The notes: generated by a model not told the origin, from the sequence alone. Numbered from the stretch's first letter, positions 45,747 to 55,255 are shown. The stretch: DNA of 57,696 nucleotides from Clostridia bacterium (GCA_017503005.1 JAFVTW010000011.1:1-57696), one strand, 5' to 3'. Made by a program: numbers and translations.

Positions 45747-46874
45747 ATGGAAAAGAAAATTATTGAACAATTTAGCCCCAATGCAACCATTGATGTTACA
45801 ACCAAGAAGCTAAGACAAGAAAGAAACAATGCCATTTTGCAACATTATGCACCTATAGATTATGTGACAGAAATCAATGTACAATGGCCATACACAACCA
45901 TTAACTACTGCCCTTTGTCTGACCTTCATGCAGGAAACATTAATGCTAGACTAGATGCTTTCGAAAAGTGGGTTGACTTTGTAGAAACTACATACAACTC
46001 TGCAACTATACTAAATGGTGATATATTAGACAATGCTACTCAAACAAGTATATCTAATACTCATGACGAAAATCTACCACCAGAAGAAGTAATTGACTAT
46101 CTATACGAAAAACTATTACCACTAGCTAAACAACACAAAATCATAGCTATCACACCTGGCAACCACGACTCAAAGAGTGGCAAAAGAGGTGTAGATACAA
46201 ATACATCTGTACTAAAATCATTAGCAGACAGACTAGAAGTTCCTTTTGTTGAGCACAATGTAATAGTAAAATTTGAGATGCCTATAGCAGACTCAAAAGA
46301 GACTCATACTGTAACAGTAGCTGCTATGCACGGTGCTGGCAAAGCCGGTGGTGTGGCAGGTGCACTAGATACTATCAGTACACAAATGAGTAGAGTATTT
46401 AACTATGCTAGTGGCGATATCGATATTTGCGATGCAGGACACTTCCATGCTGGTGGTGTACTATACAAAAGATTTGAATACCCTGAAAAAGATAAATTCA
46501 ATCGCACAATTAGAACAACAAGTAAAGATATACTAATTGTCTCTAATTACTCTTTCCAAGACAACTCTGACTATGCTGCAGAAGCAAACTTTGGTGGTGC
46601 TGCTGTAAATTCTTGGGGAATACTAGTAAGTCCAAAACAAAATGTATTCTATAAATCAAACGAACACGAAAACAAAAAATACATTTCAAACTTTAGCACT
46701 TACAAAATATTTACTAAAGACCTAGAGCTTTCACTACCTGCAAAACTAACAAAAGAAAAATATAAACAAGAACCACTTAGAGTACTTGAAGAAAAACTAG
46801 CAAAACAATACGAAACAAAGAAAGCTGAACAAGTACTAAAAGATGCAAATAAACAAGGAGGTATGACAAGATGA
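45747..46874 (+). CDS. Calcineurin-like metallophosphoesterase
   Basis: 375 residues with a complete set of metallophosphoesterase motifs: LSDLHAG (Asp59, His61), NGDILDN (Asp92), GNHD (138-141), a MHGAGK His and GHFHAGG (near 230). The domain is Mre11/exonuclease-like in motif spacing but has no capping domain that I recognise; the C-terminal 60 residues form a basic helix. It is followed without a gap (ATGA overlap) by a paralogue with the metal ligands lost and then a small zinc-ribbon protein. Possible phosphoesterase on nucleic acid or nucleotides. Confidence 0.88.
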   Translation: MEKKIIEQFSPNATIDVTTKKLRQERNNAILQHYAPIDYVTEINVQWPYTTINYCPLSDLHAGNINARLDAFEKWVDFVETTYNSATILNGDILDNATQTSISNTHDENLPPEEVIDYLYEKLLPLAKQHKIIAITPGNHDSKSGKRGVDTNTSVLKSLADRLEVPFVEHNVIVKFEMPIADSKETHTVTVAAMHGAGKAGGVAGALDTISTQMSRVFNYASGDIDICDAGHFHAGGVLYKRFEYPEKDKFNRTIRTTSKDILIVSNYSFQDNSDYAAEANFGGAAVNSWGILVSPKQNVFYKSNEHENKKYISNFSTYKIFTKDLELSLPAKLTKEKYKQEPLRVLEEKLAKQYETKKAEQVLKDANKQGGMTR

Positions 46875-48010
46875 GTGAAACACCAAATCCATACACTTCG
46901 GAGAAAAAGAAAAAGCCTCTAATGGACCTGTACAAAAAAGGTAATTTCCCAGAAGAAGGCAAACAACCTAAAAAGGTAAACTTAGCCACAGCTGACGAAC
47001 TAGAAAATGCAACTTTGGCTAAAAGAATGGAATTTGCAAAAAAGCTAAAACAAAAACACACATTAAACATTTCTAATGTTGTTGTAGAACTACCAAAGGG
47101 CTGCGACCATGTAGAATTGTTCCCACTATCAAGTTTAAATATATTTGACACATCAAACCCTGGCAAATCAGTAAGAGATGACAAATATATCAATGAACTT
47201 TGCAGGAAATTAAACAAAAATTCTATAGTTGTAATGGGTGGTGACCTATTCGGTAAACAATGGAAGATGGCAGACCTTGCTAAAGCTGATATTACCGAAG
47301 ACAACAAAGTAATGTGGTTCGGTATCAACTATAGACTAAAAGAACTAATAAAAATAGTAACAAAACTATTAAATACAGATGCCCACATCGTTTTGATGAG
47401 AGGTTCTCAAGAAAATGAAATTATGAAAAGATTAGATGGTAGAGATGTTATTCAAGAACTTATCGATACCGTAATCCTAAAGGGCAAAGCTGAAAAAGGC
47501 AATTTGTACTATGTAAACGAAGGTGTACAAGAAATTATACAACTAGCTAAGCCTAACAGCCGTGGCAAAATAGTGTACTACCCTATCGAACTAAGAACAA
47601 ACAATGCTTTATCAAAAACAACCACAGCAAAAGGCTACCTATCTGCATCTATCAAAAGCAATGGCGAACCTTATGCAGAAATCCCTTCAATCGACTTTAA
47701 TGGAAATATTGTAGGACAAATAAATGAAAATCACTACAGTGTATCACCAGAAAAAGTATATAATGAAACACCTGTGGGCAAAAAACCTACCCTATCACCA
47801 AAAACATACAATCAACTAACAATGTTTTTAAATGATGACGGAACAATGGATATTGTACAAGGCGACAGTAATTTCTTAACTGAAGACAATACTGCCGAAA
47901 TTGAACTTAGTAAAAAACTTGCACACAATACTTGCCTATTTGACCTAGCTGAGAGTAAACTAAGAGAAGAAAAATTCAAAGCTTATGGCAATATAGTTTC
48001 AAAAAAGTAA
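46871..48010 (+). CDS. Pseudo-metallophosphoesterase paralogue
   Basis: 379 residues. It follows the same plan as its upstream neighbour but with the active site altered: PLSSLN (86-90) where the partner has PLSDLH, GGDLFGK (123-129) for NGDILDN, and MRGSQENE (176-183) for TPGNHDSK; the GHFH motif is not found. Only one metal-binding Asp remains. The N-terminal 65 residues are basic. It overlaps the active gene by 4 bases, so a heteromeric active/inactive pair is a reasonable guess. Relationship is inferred from motif alignment by eye. Confidence 0.72.
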   Translation: MSETPNPYTSEKKKKPLMDLYKKGNFPEEGKQPKKVNLATADELENATLAKRMEFAKKLKQKHTLNISNVVVELPKGCDHVELFPLSSLNIFDTSNPGKSVRDDKYINELCRKLNKNSIVVMGGDLFGKQWKMADLAKADITEDNKVMWFGINYRLKELIKIVTKLLNTDAHIVLMRGSQENEIMKRLDGRDVIQELIDTVILKGKAEKGNLYYVNEGVQEIIQLAKPNSRGKIVYYPIELRTNNALSKTTTAKGYLSASIKSNGEPYAEIPSIDFNGNIVGQINENHYSVSPEKVYNETPVGKKPTLSPKTYNQLTMFLNDDGTMDIVQGDSNFLTEDNTAEIELSKKLAHNTCLFDLAESKLREEKFKAYGNIVSKK

Positions 48011-48026
48011 TCAGGGAGTAAATTAA

Positions 48027-48239
48027 ATGAAAAAATGTGAAAAATGCAAAGCTGAGGTAATGGAAGGAGCTAACTTCTGCCATACATGTGGAGAAGCCCT
48101 AACATCTGTTGCTGAGAGCATCAAAAAAGAAGATCGCCGTGGAGCTATGCTAGAAGTAGTACTAGCACTAATCGACAAAATAAAAGACCCTAACGATTTA
48201 GAGGTTCTAAATAGTTTACTAAAAAAATTAAAACCATAA
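48027..48239 (+). CDS. Small zinc-ribbon protein
   Basis: 70 residues: an N-terminal zinc ribbon with CEKC and CHTC pairs (residues 4-7 and 19-22), then a helical tail. Third gene of the metallophosphoesterase operon, 16 bases after the pseudoenzyme, with GGGAG as ribosome binding site. It may bind nucleic acid or bridge the two larger proteins. Confidence 0.85.
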   Translation: MKKCEKCKAEVMEGANFCHTCGEALTSVAESIKKEDRRGAMLEVVLALIDKIKDPNDLEVLNSLLKKLKP

Positions 48240-48243
48240 TAAA

Positions 48244-48270
48244 AAAAGCACTGAAATATTCAGTGCTTTT
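48244..48270. terminator. Bidirectional terminator
   Basis: A perfect 12-bp stem (48244-48255 with 48259-48270) with 3-base loop, between the convergent metallophosphoesterase operon and the rel gene. Confidence 0.9.
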
Positions 48271-48272
48271 TG

Positions 48273-50438
48273 TTATCTAATAACCTCATATACAGCAGGA
48301 ATAGTTTTGATTTTGTTTATCAAGTCCATCAAGTCATTTCTTGATTTTACTCTTACCCCTACATGGATAATAGCATCACCAGTCTTTGACACTTCACCTT
48401 TTATAAATGTAATATCTACCTTGCTATCTGCAATTTTCAATGAAATAGAGCTTAGTACTCCAGATGAGTTTCTAGTAATAACCTTAAAGTTAGCATTGTA
48501 CACTTCGCTTAGACTCTTTTCATTCCAGTTGGTTTCTACTATTCTGTCTGGTTCTAAATTGTTAAGTGTAGCACAATTTCTGCGATGGATAGTTACTCCT
48601 CTTCCTCTAGATACATAACCTATAATGTCGTCACCAGGAATAGGATTACAACATTTTGCAACCTTTTTAAGCAAGTCGTCGTGACCATCTATAATTACAC
48701 TAGCATCGCCTGTCTTATGCTCAACCTTTTGCATAGCAAGTTCTGCTTTCTTCTCTTGCTTTTGCAATTTTTGCTGTTTAGAAATAAATTTACCTAATAC
48801 TTGTGGTACGGTAATTCCACCATAACCTACAGCCGCATATATTTCTTCGATAGTTAGTAAATGATGCTTAAATGCAATTTCTGCCAAAGTTTCTTTGTCT
48901 TCAAACAATTTAGACAAAGAGTAACCTTTTCTTTTTGCTTGTTCTTCAAGCATTTCCTTACCAATCTTGATATTCTCTTCTTTCTTCTCTTTCTTGAAAT
49001 AGTTTTTAATTTTTGCAACAGCACCACGGCTCTTACATAATTTAATCCAGTCACGAGATGGACCTTTTGATGCTACAGTAAGAATTTCTACAACATCGCC
49101 TGTAGCCAACTTAGTGGTAATAGGCACCATTTTATCGTTAACCTTAGCTCCTGAACAACGATTACCTAAGCTAGTGTGTACTGCATATGCAAAATCTAGT
49201 GGAATAGAACCTTCTGGTAGTTCTACAACATTTAGATTAGGTGTAAGTACAAATATCTTGTTTTCATAAAAACCGGTTTTGATGATTTGCATAAATTCAT
49301 CAGCTTCGTTTTCTTGTAAAACATTTTGTGTGCTTTGACTCAAATTTTTCTTCATATTGTATATAGCAGAGTTACCTGCATTTTTTGTAGCTTTTGAGCC
49401 ATGCTCCTTATACATCCAGTGAGCTGCCATACCATATTCACAGTAAATATGCATTTCTTCTGTTCTTATTTGAATCTCAAAAGGAATTTCGCCATACTCA
49501 GTAGGATACATTACTGTAGTATGAAGTGACATATACAAATTCTTTTTAGGTTGTGCTATATAGTCTTTGATTCTACCATCTACCGGTTTCCACAAATTGT
49601 GTACAGCACCCAACATTGTATAGCAATCTTTGATTTCTTTTACGATGATACGATTTGCAATTACATCTAATACATTGTGTCTACCCTTAGTGGTAGTTTT
49701 TTTGAATACACCAAAACTACTCTTCATTCTAGACTGCAATCTACAATCAATATTGTGCTCTTGAGCCAAAGCTTCTATGCTTTTTCTAATTTCTGCAATG
49801 ATAGCTTTGCCTTTTTTGTAGTTGTCCTCTAAGTACTTTGTTACTTCTACATACTCTTCTGGGAAGATATATTCAAAGCACAAATCTTCCAACATATGCT
49901 TAAGCTCATTCATGCCTAATCTTTCTGCAAGAGGCACATATATGTCTAGAGTTTCTTTGGCAATCTTAAGTTGATTCTCTCTACTCTTGATAGCAAGAGT
50001 TCTCATATTGTGCAATCTATCTGCAAGTTTTACGAAAGCTACTCTGGCATCTTTACTCATAGCCAAAAACATTTTTCTTAGGTTTTCATTTTCTTCCAAA
50101 TGTCTTCTACGAGCATGTTTGATAGGTTCTATTTTTGAAGCACCTAGACAGATGTTATATATTTCTTTACCAAAGTTGTCTATGATTTCTTGGTCAGTAC
50201 AATCTGTATCTTCTAGACAGTCGTGTAGCAAACCACTAATTACAGAAGGAACATCGGCTCTAAAACCAACCAAAATTTTAGCTACATGATATGGGTGAAT
50301 AATATAATCTTCACCAGTATCTCTCTTGTCACCTTCGTGCTTAACTTTTGCAAACTCAAATGCTTTTACAATATCTATTAAATTTTTCTCACCATAAATC
50401 TCTCTAATCTCATCTAGCAATTCTTTTTCCATTTCCAT
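48273..50438 (-). CDS. relA: Bifunctional (p)ppGpp synthetase/hydrolase
   Basis: About 721 residues. Domain order: HD hydrolase (IIHPYHVAKIL; LLHDCLEDT; KLADRLHNMRTL), RelA/SpoT synthetase (GRIKDYIAQPK, SLHTTV, EIQIRT), TGS (LNVVELPEGSIPLDFAYAVHT), a zinc-finger-like CCNPIPGD segment and a C-terminal ACT domain. The RxKD form of the synthetase signature is that of bifunctional Rel enzymes. The start is uncertain: TTG at 50447 is only 3 bases after AAGGA and overlaps the preceding stop; ATG at 50438 (12-base spacing) or 50432 are alternatives, of which I chose 50438. Second gene of an operon headed by a small alarmone hydrolase. Confidence 0.95.
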   Translation of the reverse strand: MEMEKELLDEIREIYGEKNLIDIVKAFEFAKVKHEGDKRDTGEDYIIHPYHVAKILVGFRADVPSVISGLLHDCLEDTDCTDQEIIDNFGKEIYNICLGASKIEPIKHARRRHLEENENLRKMFLAMSKDARVAFVKLADRLHNMRTLAIKSRENQLKIAKETLDIYVPLAERLGMNELKHMLEDLCFEYIFPEEYVEVTKYLEDNYKKGKAIIAEIRKSIEALAQEHNIDCRLQSRMKSSFGVFKKTTTKGRHNVLDVIANRIIVKEIKDCYTMLGAVHNLWKPVDGRIKDYIAQPKKNLYMSLHTTVMYPTEYGEIPFEIQIRTEEMHIYCEYGMAAHWMYKEHGSKATKNAGNSAIYNMKKNLSQSTQNVLQENEADEFMQIIKTGFYENKIFVLTPNLNVVELPEGSIPLDFAYAVHTSLGNRCSGAKVNDKMVPITTKLATGDVVEILTVASKGPSRDWIKLCKSRGAVAKIKNYFKKEKKEENIKIGKEMLEEQAKRKGYSLSKLFEDKETLAEIAFKHHLLTIEEIYAAVGYGGITVPQVLGKFISKQQKLQKQEKKAELAMQKVEHKTGDASVIIDGHDDLLKKVAKCCNPIPGDDIIGYVSRGRGVTIHRRNCATLNNLEPDRIVETNWNEKSLSEVYNANFKVITRNSSGVLSSISLKIADSKVDITFIKGEVSKTGDAIIHVGVRVKSRNDLMDLINKIKTIPAVYEVIR

Positions 50439-50443
50439 GGCAA

Positions 50444-51037
50444 TCAACTTTCCTTTTTATATTTTTCCATAGCCTTTTCAATTTCGGCAATTACTCTTTT
50501 TTGTGTACCTGTAAGTTCTCTGGCTGCAGACACAAAATCTATAATATATCTAGTATCAGCAAGTGTCCTTTCTCTCTTTTCCTTGGTTACACCATCTAAT
50601 GTAAGAACATTGTCTAACCTATCACAAAATTTCACTGTCAATGCATAGTTTGTCATAAAACTCATCTTTTTTGACAAATAATCTGCTTTTTGACTTTTCT
50701 CTATCCACATAGAATCAAACCTTGCTGTAGATAATTCCATTACAATACTAGCACTGGTTTCTCCAAACTTTTTACACAATTCGGTGTAAGAAGTATATGT
50801 ATCTTCTATAGTGTCATGTAGTAGAGCCGCTATATATAGTTTAGTTTTATTTTTAGATTTTTTAAATTTTCTAACAAACTCAGCCACTCTCATAGGGTGA
50901 GAAATATATGGTGTGCCATCATCTCTCTTTGCACCTTTATGCTTTCTGTCAGCAAACTTTATAGCTTTCAAAATAAGCTTATAATCATCGCCATATTCTT
51001 CTTTTAATCCTAATACAAAGTCTTTTTCTAGTTTCAT
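50444..51037 (-). CDS. SpoT-like HD hydrolase (small alarmone hydrolase)
   Basis: 197 residues consisting of an HD domain only: FADRKHKGAKRDDG, YISHPMRVAEFV, ALLHDTIEDT and KFCDRLDNV. These are the motifs of the (p)ppGpp hydrolase half of RSH proteins and of MESH1-like small alarmone hydrolases, so it probably degrades (p)ppGpp or a related nucleotide. It lies directly upstream of the bifunctional Rel; the stop codon overlaps the possible TTG start of that gene. Substrate not certain; some members act on NADPH. Confidence 0.88.
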   Translation of the reverse strand: MKLEKDFVLGLKEEYGDDYKLILKAIKFADRKHKGAKRDDGTPYISHPMRVAEFVRKFKKSKNKTKLYIAALLHDTIEDTYTSYTELCKKFGETSASIVMELSTARFDSMWIEKSQKADYLSKKMSFMTNYALTVKFCDRLDNVLTLDGVTKEKRERTLADTRYIIDFVSAARELTGTQKRVIAEIEKAMEKYKKES

Positions 51038-51162
51038 TTCCTTATCTCCTACAAATATATGATAACATGTTTTATGTTTAATACAAAACTAAATTTAAAA
51101 TTACACATAATTAAACTAAAAATACTTTTCTTTACACTATGCATCACAATTTTATATTTAAG

Positions 51163-51197
51163 AAAAAAGTAAAGAGTTATTTGCTCTTTACTTTTTT
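51163..51197 (-). terminator. Terminator of the MscS gene
   Basis: A perfect 14-bp stem (51163-51176 with 51184-51197) that includes the last codons of the MscS gene, flanked by A6 and T6. Confidence 0.9.
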
Positions 51198-52174
51198 GTT
51201 TTTCGAGTTTTCTTATTTTGCTTTAACTCATTATTAGAATTGTTTTTTCTTTTGAATATTTTAGTTAAGTCTGCATTTTCTATATCAAAATGCCCCTTTT
51301 TGATATTGCGTTGTTTTTCGATACGATCAGGTATTCCCTCTCCTATAACCGGCATTTTTACATCATCTTTTCTTTCTCTAATTTCAAGTTGATTATAAGG
51401 AATAGAAATATTGTTTCGTTTAAATTCGTTATAAACTGTTTCTATTATGTAATAGTAAACTGACCAATAATCCTCCGTATCACACCAACAATTTGCAAAA
51501 AAATCAATACTGCTAGCACCTAATACCTTCAACCTACAAAATGGTTCTGGATCCAGATGCACTCTTCCATCACTTTTCATAACATCAGTAACAATTGATT
51601 TAACCTTTTCAATGTCTGTCTCATAAGCAACAGAGAATGTAAAATCTACTCTTCGTTTTTCATTGTGTCCAGAATTAACAACTATATCATTAACAATGGT
51701 TGAATTTGGTATTGTAATTCGTTTGTTATCAGTAGTCATTATTGTTGTAAACAAAAAATTTATCTCAGTTATGCTACCTTCAACACCATTAACTATAATA
51801 TAATCACCCTTCTTAAACATGTGGGTGGACACCACTACAATCCCATTTGCTGCATTTGCAATTATATTTTGTAATGCCATACCCACAGCAAGCAATAAAG
51901 CACTTAAAGTGGTTAGAATCCCTGTAATTTCGACACCAATCATACTCAATAAGATTAAAACAAAAATTAAATACAAAACCAATTTTATAGCAGTCATAAG
52001 AAAACTTTGTGTTATTTTTTCCATTTTAGTTTTTCCTAAAACTCGCCTTGTAATATTTAACAATAATTTTAAAACAACATACCCAATAATAAACACCGAT
52101 ACAAATAACACAATGTTCCAAATATTGTTTGCAAAAAATGATACAATACTATCCCATATTTTATTCCAAGCCAT
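51188..52174 (-). CDS. MscS-family mechanosensitive channel
   Basis: 328 residues: three membrane segments (about 17-38, 63-85, 88-110), with TM3 containing the Ala/Gly-rich pore helix (GMALQNIIANAANGI), then the beta domain (KKGDYIIVNGVEG, a signature) and alpha/beta cage domain, and a basic Lys/Asn-rich tail. It relieves osmotic downshock. Monocistronic, between two strong terminators/promoters. Confidence 0.94.
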   Translation of the reverse strand: MAWNKIWDSIVSFFANNIWNIVLFVSVFIIGYVVLKLLLNITRRVLGKTKMEKITQSFLMTAIKLVLYLIFVLILLSMIGVEITGILTTLSALLLAVGMALQNIIANAANGIVVVSTHMFKKGDYIIVNGVEGSITEINFLFTTIMTTDNKRITIPNSTIVNDIVVNSGHNEKRRVDFTFSVAYETDIEKVKSIVTDVMKSDGRVHLDPEPFCRLKVLGASSIDFFANCWCDTEDYWSVYYYIIETVYNEFKRNNISIPYNQLEIRERKDDVKMPVIGEGIPDRIEKQRNIKKGHFDIENADLTKIFKRKNNSNNELKQNKKTRKTKK

Positions 52175-52367
52175 AATTTACTCCTTTGTAATACAATTCA
52201 ATATTTTAAGTATTTTTTATTTTATTGTCAAATATTCTCTCTGTTTTAAAAAAATACAATGCTTCATTTTGTCAAAATATAAATAATATTAATACGATAT
52301 AGTATTTAAACACTAGTTTTATTTAGAAAGATTTTACTACAAAACATTTTAAATTTTAGGTTAATTA

Positions 52368-52376
52368 TGGTATAAT
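52368..52376 (+). promoter_or_regulatory. Extended -10 promoter element of the antiporter gene
   Basis: TGG followed by a perfect TATAAT (52371-52376), 42 bases before the ATG; the -35 region (TTTAAA-like) is weak. Confidence 0.6.
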
Positions 52377-52418
52377 TCACTCGTTGAATAAAAACAACAA
52401 AAGAAAAGGATTGGATTT

Positions 52419-53453
52419 ATGACAATTTTTCTAAATATATTATTTATGATTATCGGCATGGTGCTACTAATCAAAGGTGCAGATTTCTTTGTAAGTGGTG
52501 CAAGCGAAATTGCTAAAAAACTAAAGGTGCCATCATTATTTATAGGTCTAACAATCGTAGCTATAGGCACTAGTTTACCAGAACTTTCTGTAAGTATAAC
52601 CAGTGCGATATCTGGTAGTATAGATATGTCTGTAGGAAACATTGTAGGTTCTAACCTGTCTAATATGCTACTTATACTAGGTGTAGTAGCACTGATATCT
52701 CCTCTTAAAGTACATGCTACCACTAGAAAAGTAGACTTACCTTTCTTTATTGCTGTTACTGGTATACTTATGGTATTTAGTCTAGATGTACTACTAAATG
52801 GCGAAACTCATGCAATGGTATCTAGAACAGAAAGCATTATACTACTAATCATATTATTTTTGTATATGTATGTACTTATATCTAATGCTAGAAGAAATAG
52901 AAAAAAAGAAATAGAAGAACAACAAGCATATATGGCTAGTCAAGACACTTCGATTGTTGTACCAGAAAATTTGGACAAACCACCAGTAAAACCACTACAA
53001 GGTTGGCAAATCATTCTATATATTGTACTAGGACTAGCTGCAGTAGTATTTGGCGGCGAGTGTGTGTCTACAACTGCACAACACTTGGCATTAGTACTAG
53101 GAATGAGTGAAGCATTAGTAGGTTTAACAGTTGTAGCTCTTGGTACAAGTTTGCCAGAGTTGGTAACAAGCATTGTAGCTGCTAGAAAAGGTGAAAATGA
53201 CCTTGCATTAGGCAATGTAATAGGCTCAAATGTAATGAACATTTCACTTATATTAGGTTCTGTAGGACTAATCGCTCAAGCCCCTATATCTATGACAATT
53301 ATCACAGACATTGCAATTTTATTTATATCTACAATAGTATTTGTAATTATGTGTGCAAAGAAGAATAATCTAAGCAAACTAGAAGGTGCAATTCTAGTAG
53401 GTATGTACTTCTCTTATCTAGCATTTGCTATTGTAAGAAACTACTGTTTCTAA
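52419..53453 (+). CDS. Calcium/sodium antiporter, CaCA family (YrbG-like)
   Basis: 344 residues, ten or eleven membrane segments in two inverted halves. The alpha repeats are clear: GTSLPELSVSITSAISG with NIVGSNLSNMLLILG, and GTSLPELVTSIVAARKG with NVIGSNVMNISLILG. A hydrophilic loop (about 155-195) separates the halves. Exchanges Ca2+ (or a similar cation) for Na+ or H+. Monocistronic with its own promoter and terminator. Confidence 0.93.
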   Translation: MTIFLNILFMIIGMVLLIKGADFFVSGASEIAKKLKVPSLFIGLTIVAIGTSLPELSVSITSAISGSIDMSVGNIVGSNLSNMLLILGVVALISPLKVHATTRKVDLPFFIAVTGILMVFSLDVLLNGETHAMVSRTESIILLIILFLYMYVLISNARRNRKKEIEEQQAYMASQDTSIVVPENLDKPPVKPLQGWQIILYIVLGLAAVVFGGECVSTTAQHLALVLGMSEALVGLTVVALGTSLPELVTSIVAARKGENDLALGNVIGSNVMNISLILGSVGLIAQAPISMTIITDIAILFISTIVFVIMCAKKNNLSKLEGAILVGMYFSYLAFAIVRNYCF

Positions 53454-53463
53454 TTAAAAAAAC

Positions 53464-53495
53464 AAAAAGAAAGACCAAAACTAGTCTTTCTTTTT
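53464..53495. terminator. Bidirectional terminator
   Basis: A 12-bp stem (53464-53475 with 53484-53495) and 8-base loop between the convergent antiporter and ABC-F genes. Confidence 0.88.
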
Positions 53496-53525
53496 TTGTC
53501 TAATATCACAAACAGAATTATGTTA

Positions 53526-55103
53526 TTATTTCTTTTGTTCTAGATATTCATCATAAGTTGTTAGTCTATCAAATGTCTTTTTGCCATCGGTAATTTCGAT
53601 AATTCTATTTGCTACCGTATTCATAAGTTCGTGGTCATGACTAGTAAACAACATATTACCTTTGAAATTAATCATACCCTTGTTTAATGCAGTAATACTT
53701 TCTAAGTCTAAGTGGTTTGTAGGTTCGTCGAATAATAGGAAGTTACCACTGGTAAGCATCATTCTCGCCATCATACATCTTACCTTTTCGCCACCTGACA
53801 ACACTTTAGCCTTCTTTAAACCTTCTTCACCAGTAAACAACATTCTACCCAACCAACCTCTAAGGAAGGTTTGTTCTTGTTCTTTACTAAATTGACCCAA
53901 CCATTGTACTAAATTTAGGTCACAGTTATCAAAGTATTCGTTGTAGTTTTGAGGCATATAGCTATATGTAATAGTTTTACCCCATTTTACTTCGCCAGTA
54001 TAATCTTTATCTTCACCTGCAATAATCTTGAATAATGCAGAAATTGTAGTTCCTTTATCGCTTACAAATGCTATTTTTTCGCCTTTGTTTACTGTAAATG
54101 AAATATTTTCAAATACACCAGGCTTAGATAGATTTTCTACTTTTAGAATATCGTTACCGGCTTCTCTTTCCACTCTAAAATCGATATATGGATATTTTCT
54201 ACTACTTGGTTTGATGTCATCTAATGTAAGTTTTTCTAACTCTTTCTTTCTAGAAGTGGCTTGACGACTTTTTGATGCATTAGCTGAGAAACGAGATATA
54301 AATTCTTGAAGTTCTTTTGCTCTAGCTTCAGCCTTTTTGTTTTGTTCTTTCTGTTGTCTAAGCATCAACTGACTAGTTTCATACCAGAAATCGTAGTTAC
54401 CTACATACATATTAATTTTGCCATAGTCTACATCACAGATATGAGTACATACTCTATTTAAGAAGTGACGGTTGTGTGATACAATAATCAAAATGTTTTC
54501 AAAATCAATTAGATAATCTTCTAACCATTTTGTAGTAACAGCATCTAAATTGTTTGTAGGTTCGTCCAAAATTAAGATATCTGGATTTCCAAACAATGCT
54601 TGAGCTAATAGTACTTTAACCTTCATTTTAGGGTCTAATTCACCCATTAGGGTGTAATGAAGTTCGCTAGGTACACCCAAACCATTTAGTAGTGTTTGAG
54701 CATCACTTTCTGCTTCCCAACCATTCATTTCCATAAATTCTGCTTCTAGGTCAGCAGCTCTCATACCATCAGCCTCATCAAAGTCTGGCTTAGCATAGAT
54801 AGCATCTTTCTCTTCCATGACTTCGATTAGTCTTTTGTGCCCCATAAGCACAGTACGAATAACAGTTTCGTTGTTAAATGCTTCTTGGTTTTGGTTTAGA
54901 ACACTCATTCTTTCTTTAGGGCTTTTTACAACTTCACCTTTGTTTGGTGTAATTTCACCAGTCAAAATCTTTAGAAATGTACTTTTACCAGCACCATTTG
55001 CACCTATAACACCGTAGCAATTACCTTGTGTAAACTTAATGTTTACTTCATCAAAAAGCTTTCTACCACCAAATTGTAATGATACATTTATAGCTTGTAA
55101 CAT
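53526..55103 (-). CDS. ABC-F family ATPase, YbiT/YkpA type, NBD2 Walker A degenerate
   Basis: About 525 residues: two ABC domains joined by a charged ~80-residue linker helix. NBD1 has Walker A GANGAGKST and DEPTNNLD; its signature region MGELDPKMKVK is naturally divergent in the YbiT group. NBD2 has LSGGEKVRC, DEPTNHLDLESITALNKG and SHDHE, as in YkpA. But the second Walker A reads SDKGTTISALF where GxxGxGKTT is expected, so the conserved Lys is missing (54021-54068). ABC-F proteins act on ribosomes. Start is the ATG at 55103 with AAGGAG 7 bases upstream; the longer frame upstream has none. Confidence 0.9.
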   Translation of the reverse strand: MLQAINVSLQFGGRKLFDEVNIKFTQGNCYGVIGANGAGKSTFLKILTGEITPNKGEVVKSPKERMSVLNQNQEAFNNETVIRTVLMGHKRLIEVMEEKDAIYAKPDFDEADGMRAADLEAEFMEMNGWEAESDAQTLLNGLGVPSELHYTLMGELDPKMKVKVLLAQALFGNPDILILDEPTNNLDAVTTKWLEDYLIDFENILIIVSHNRHFLNRVCTHICDVDYGKINMYVGNYDFWYETSQLMLRQQKEQNKKAEARAKELQEFISRFSANASKSRQATSRKKELEKLTLDDIKPSSRKYPYIDFRVEREAGNDILKVENLSKPGVFENISFTVNKGEKIAFVSDKGTTISALFKIIAGEDKDYTGEVKWGKTITYSYMPQNYNEYFDNCDLNLVQWLGQFSKEQEQTFLRGWLGRMLFTGEEGLKKAKVLSGGEKVRCMMARMMLTSGNFLLFDEPTNHLDLESITALNKGMINFKGNMLFTSHDHELMNTVANRIIEITDGKKTFDRLTTYDEYLEQKK

Positions 55104-55168
55104 ATTTTCTCCTTTTGAAAATAAAAAGTGCTTACACACTTTTTTGTATATTATATTTATCCTAAACT

Positions 55169-55197
55169 AGATTACTTGAAATAACTGCATTTGTCAA
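55169..55197 (-). promoter_or_regulatory. Candidate promoter of the ABC-F gene
   Basis: On the minus strand TTGACA (55197-55192), 17-base spacer and TAATCT (55174-55169). The -10 is imperfect. Confidence 0.5.
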
Positions 55198-55255
55198 GTT
55201 AAGTTTTGGCGAAATACCTTATATTGATATAGTTTGACTTAAATATACAAATAAA

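Noticed and set aside
45560-45835. 91-codon minus-strand open frame upstream of the metallophosphoesterase
   Set aside because: It overlaps the start of a well-supported plus-strand gene and its promoter and looks like an antisense shadow.
46777-47328. 183-codon minus-strand frame across the two metallophosphoesterase genes
   Set aside because: Phe/Leu/Ser-rich antisense translation of two well-supported genes; no ribosome binding site.
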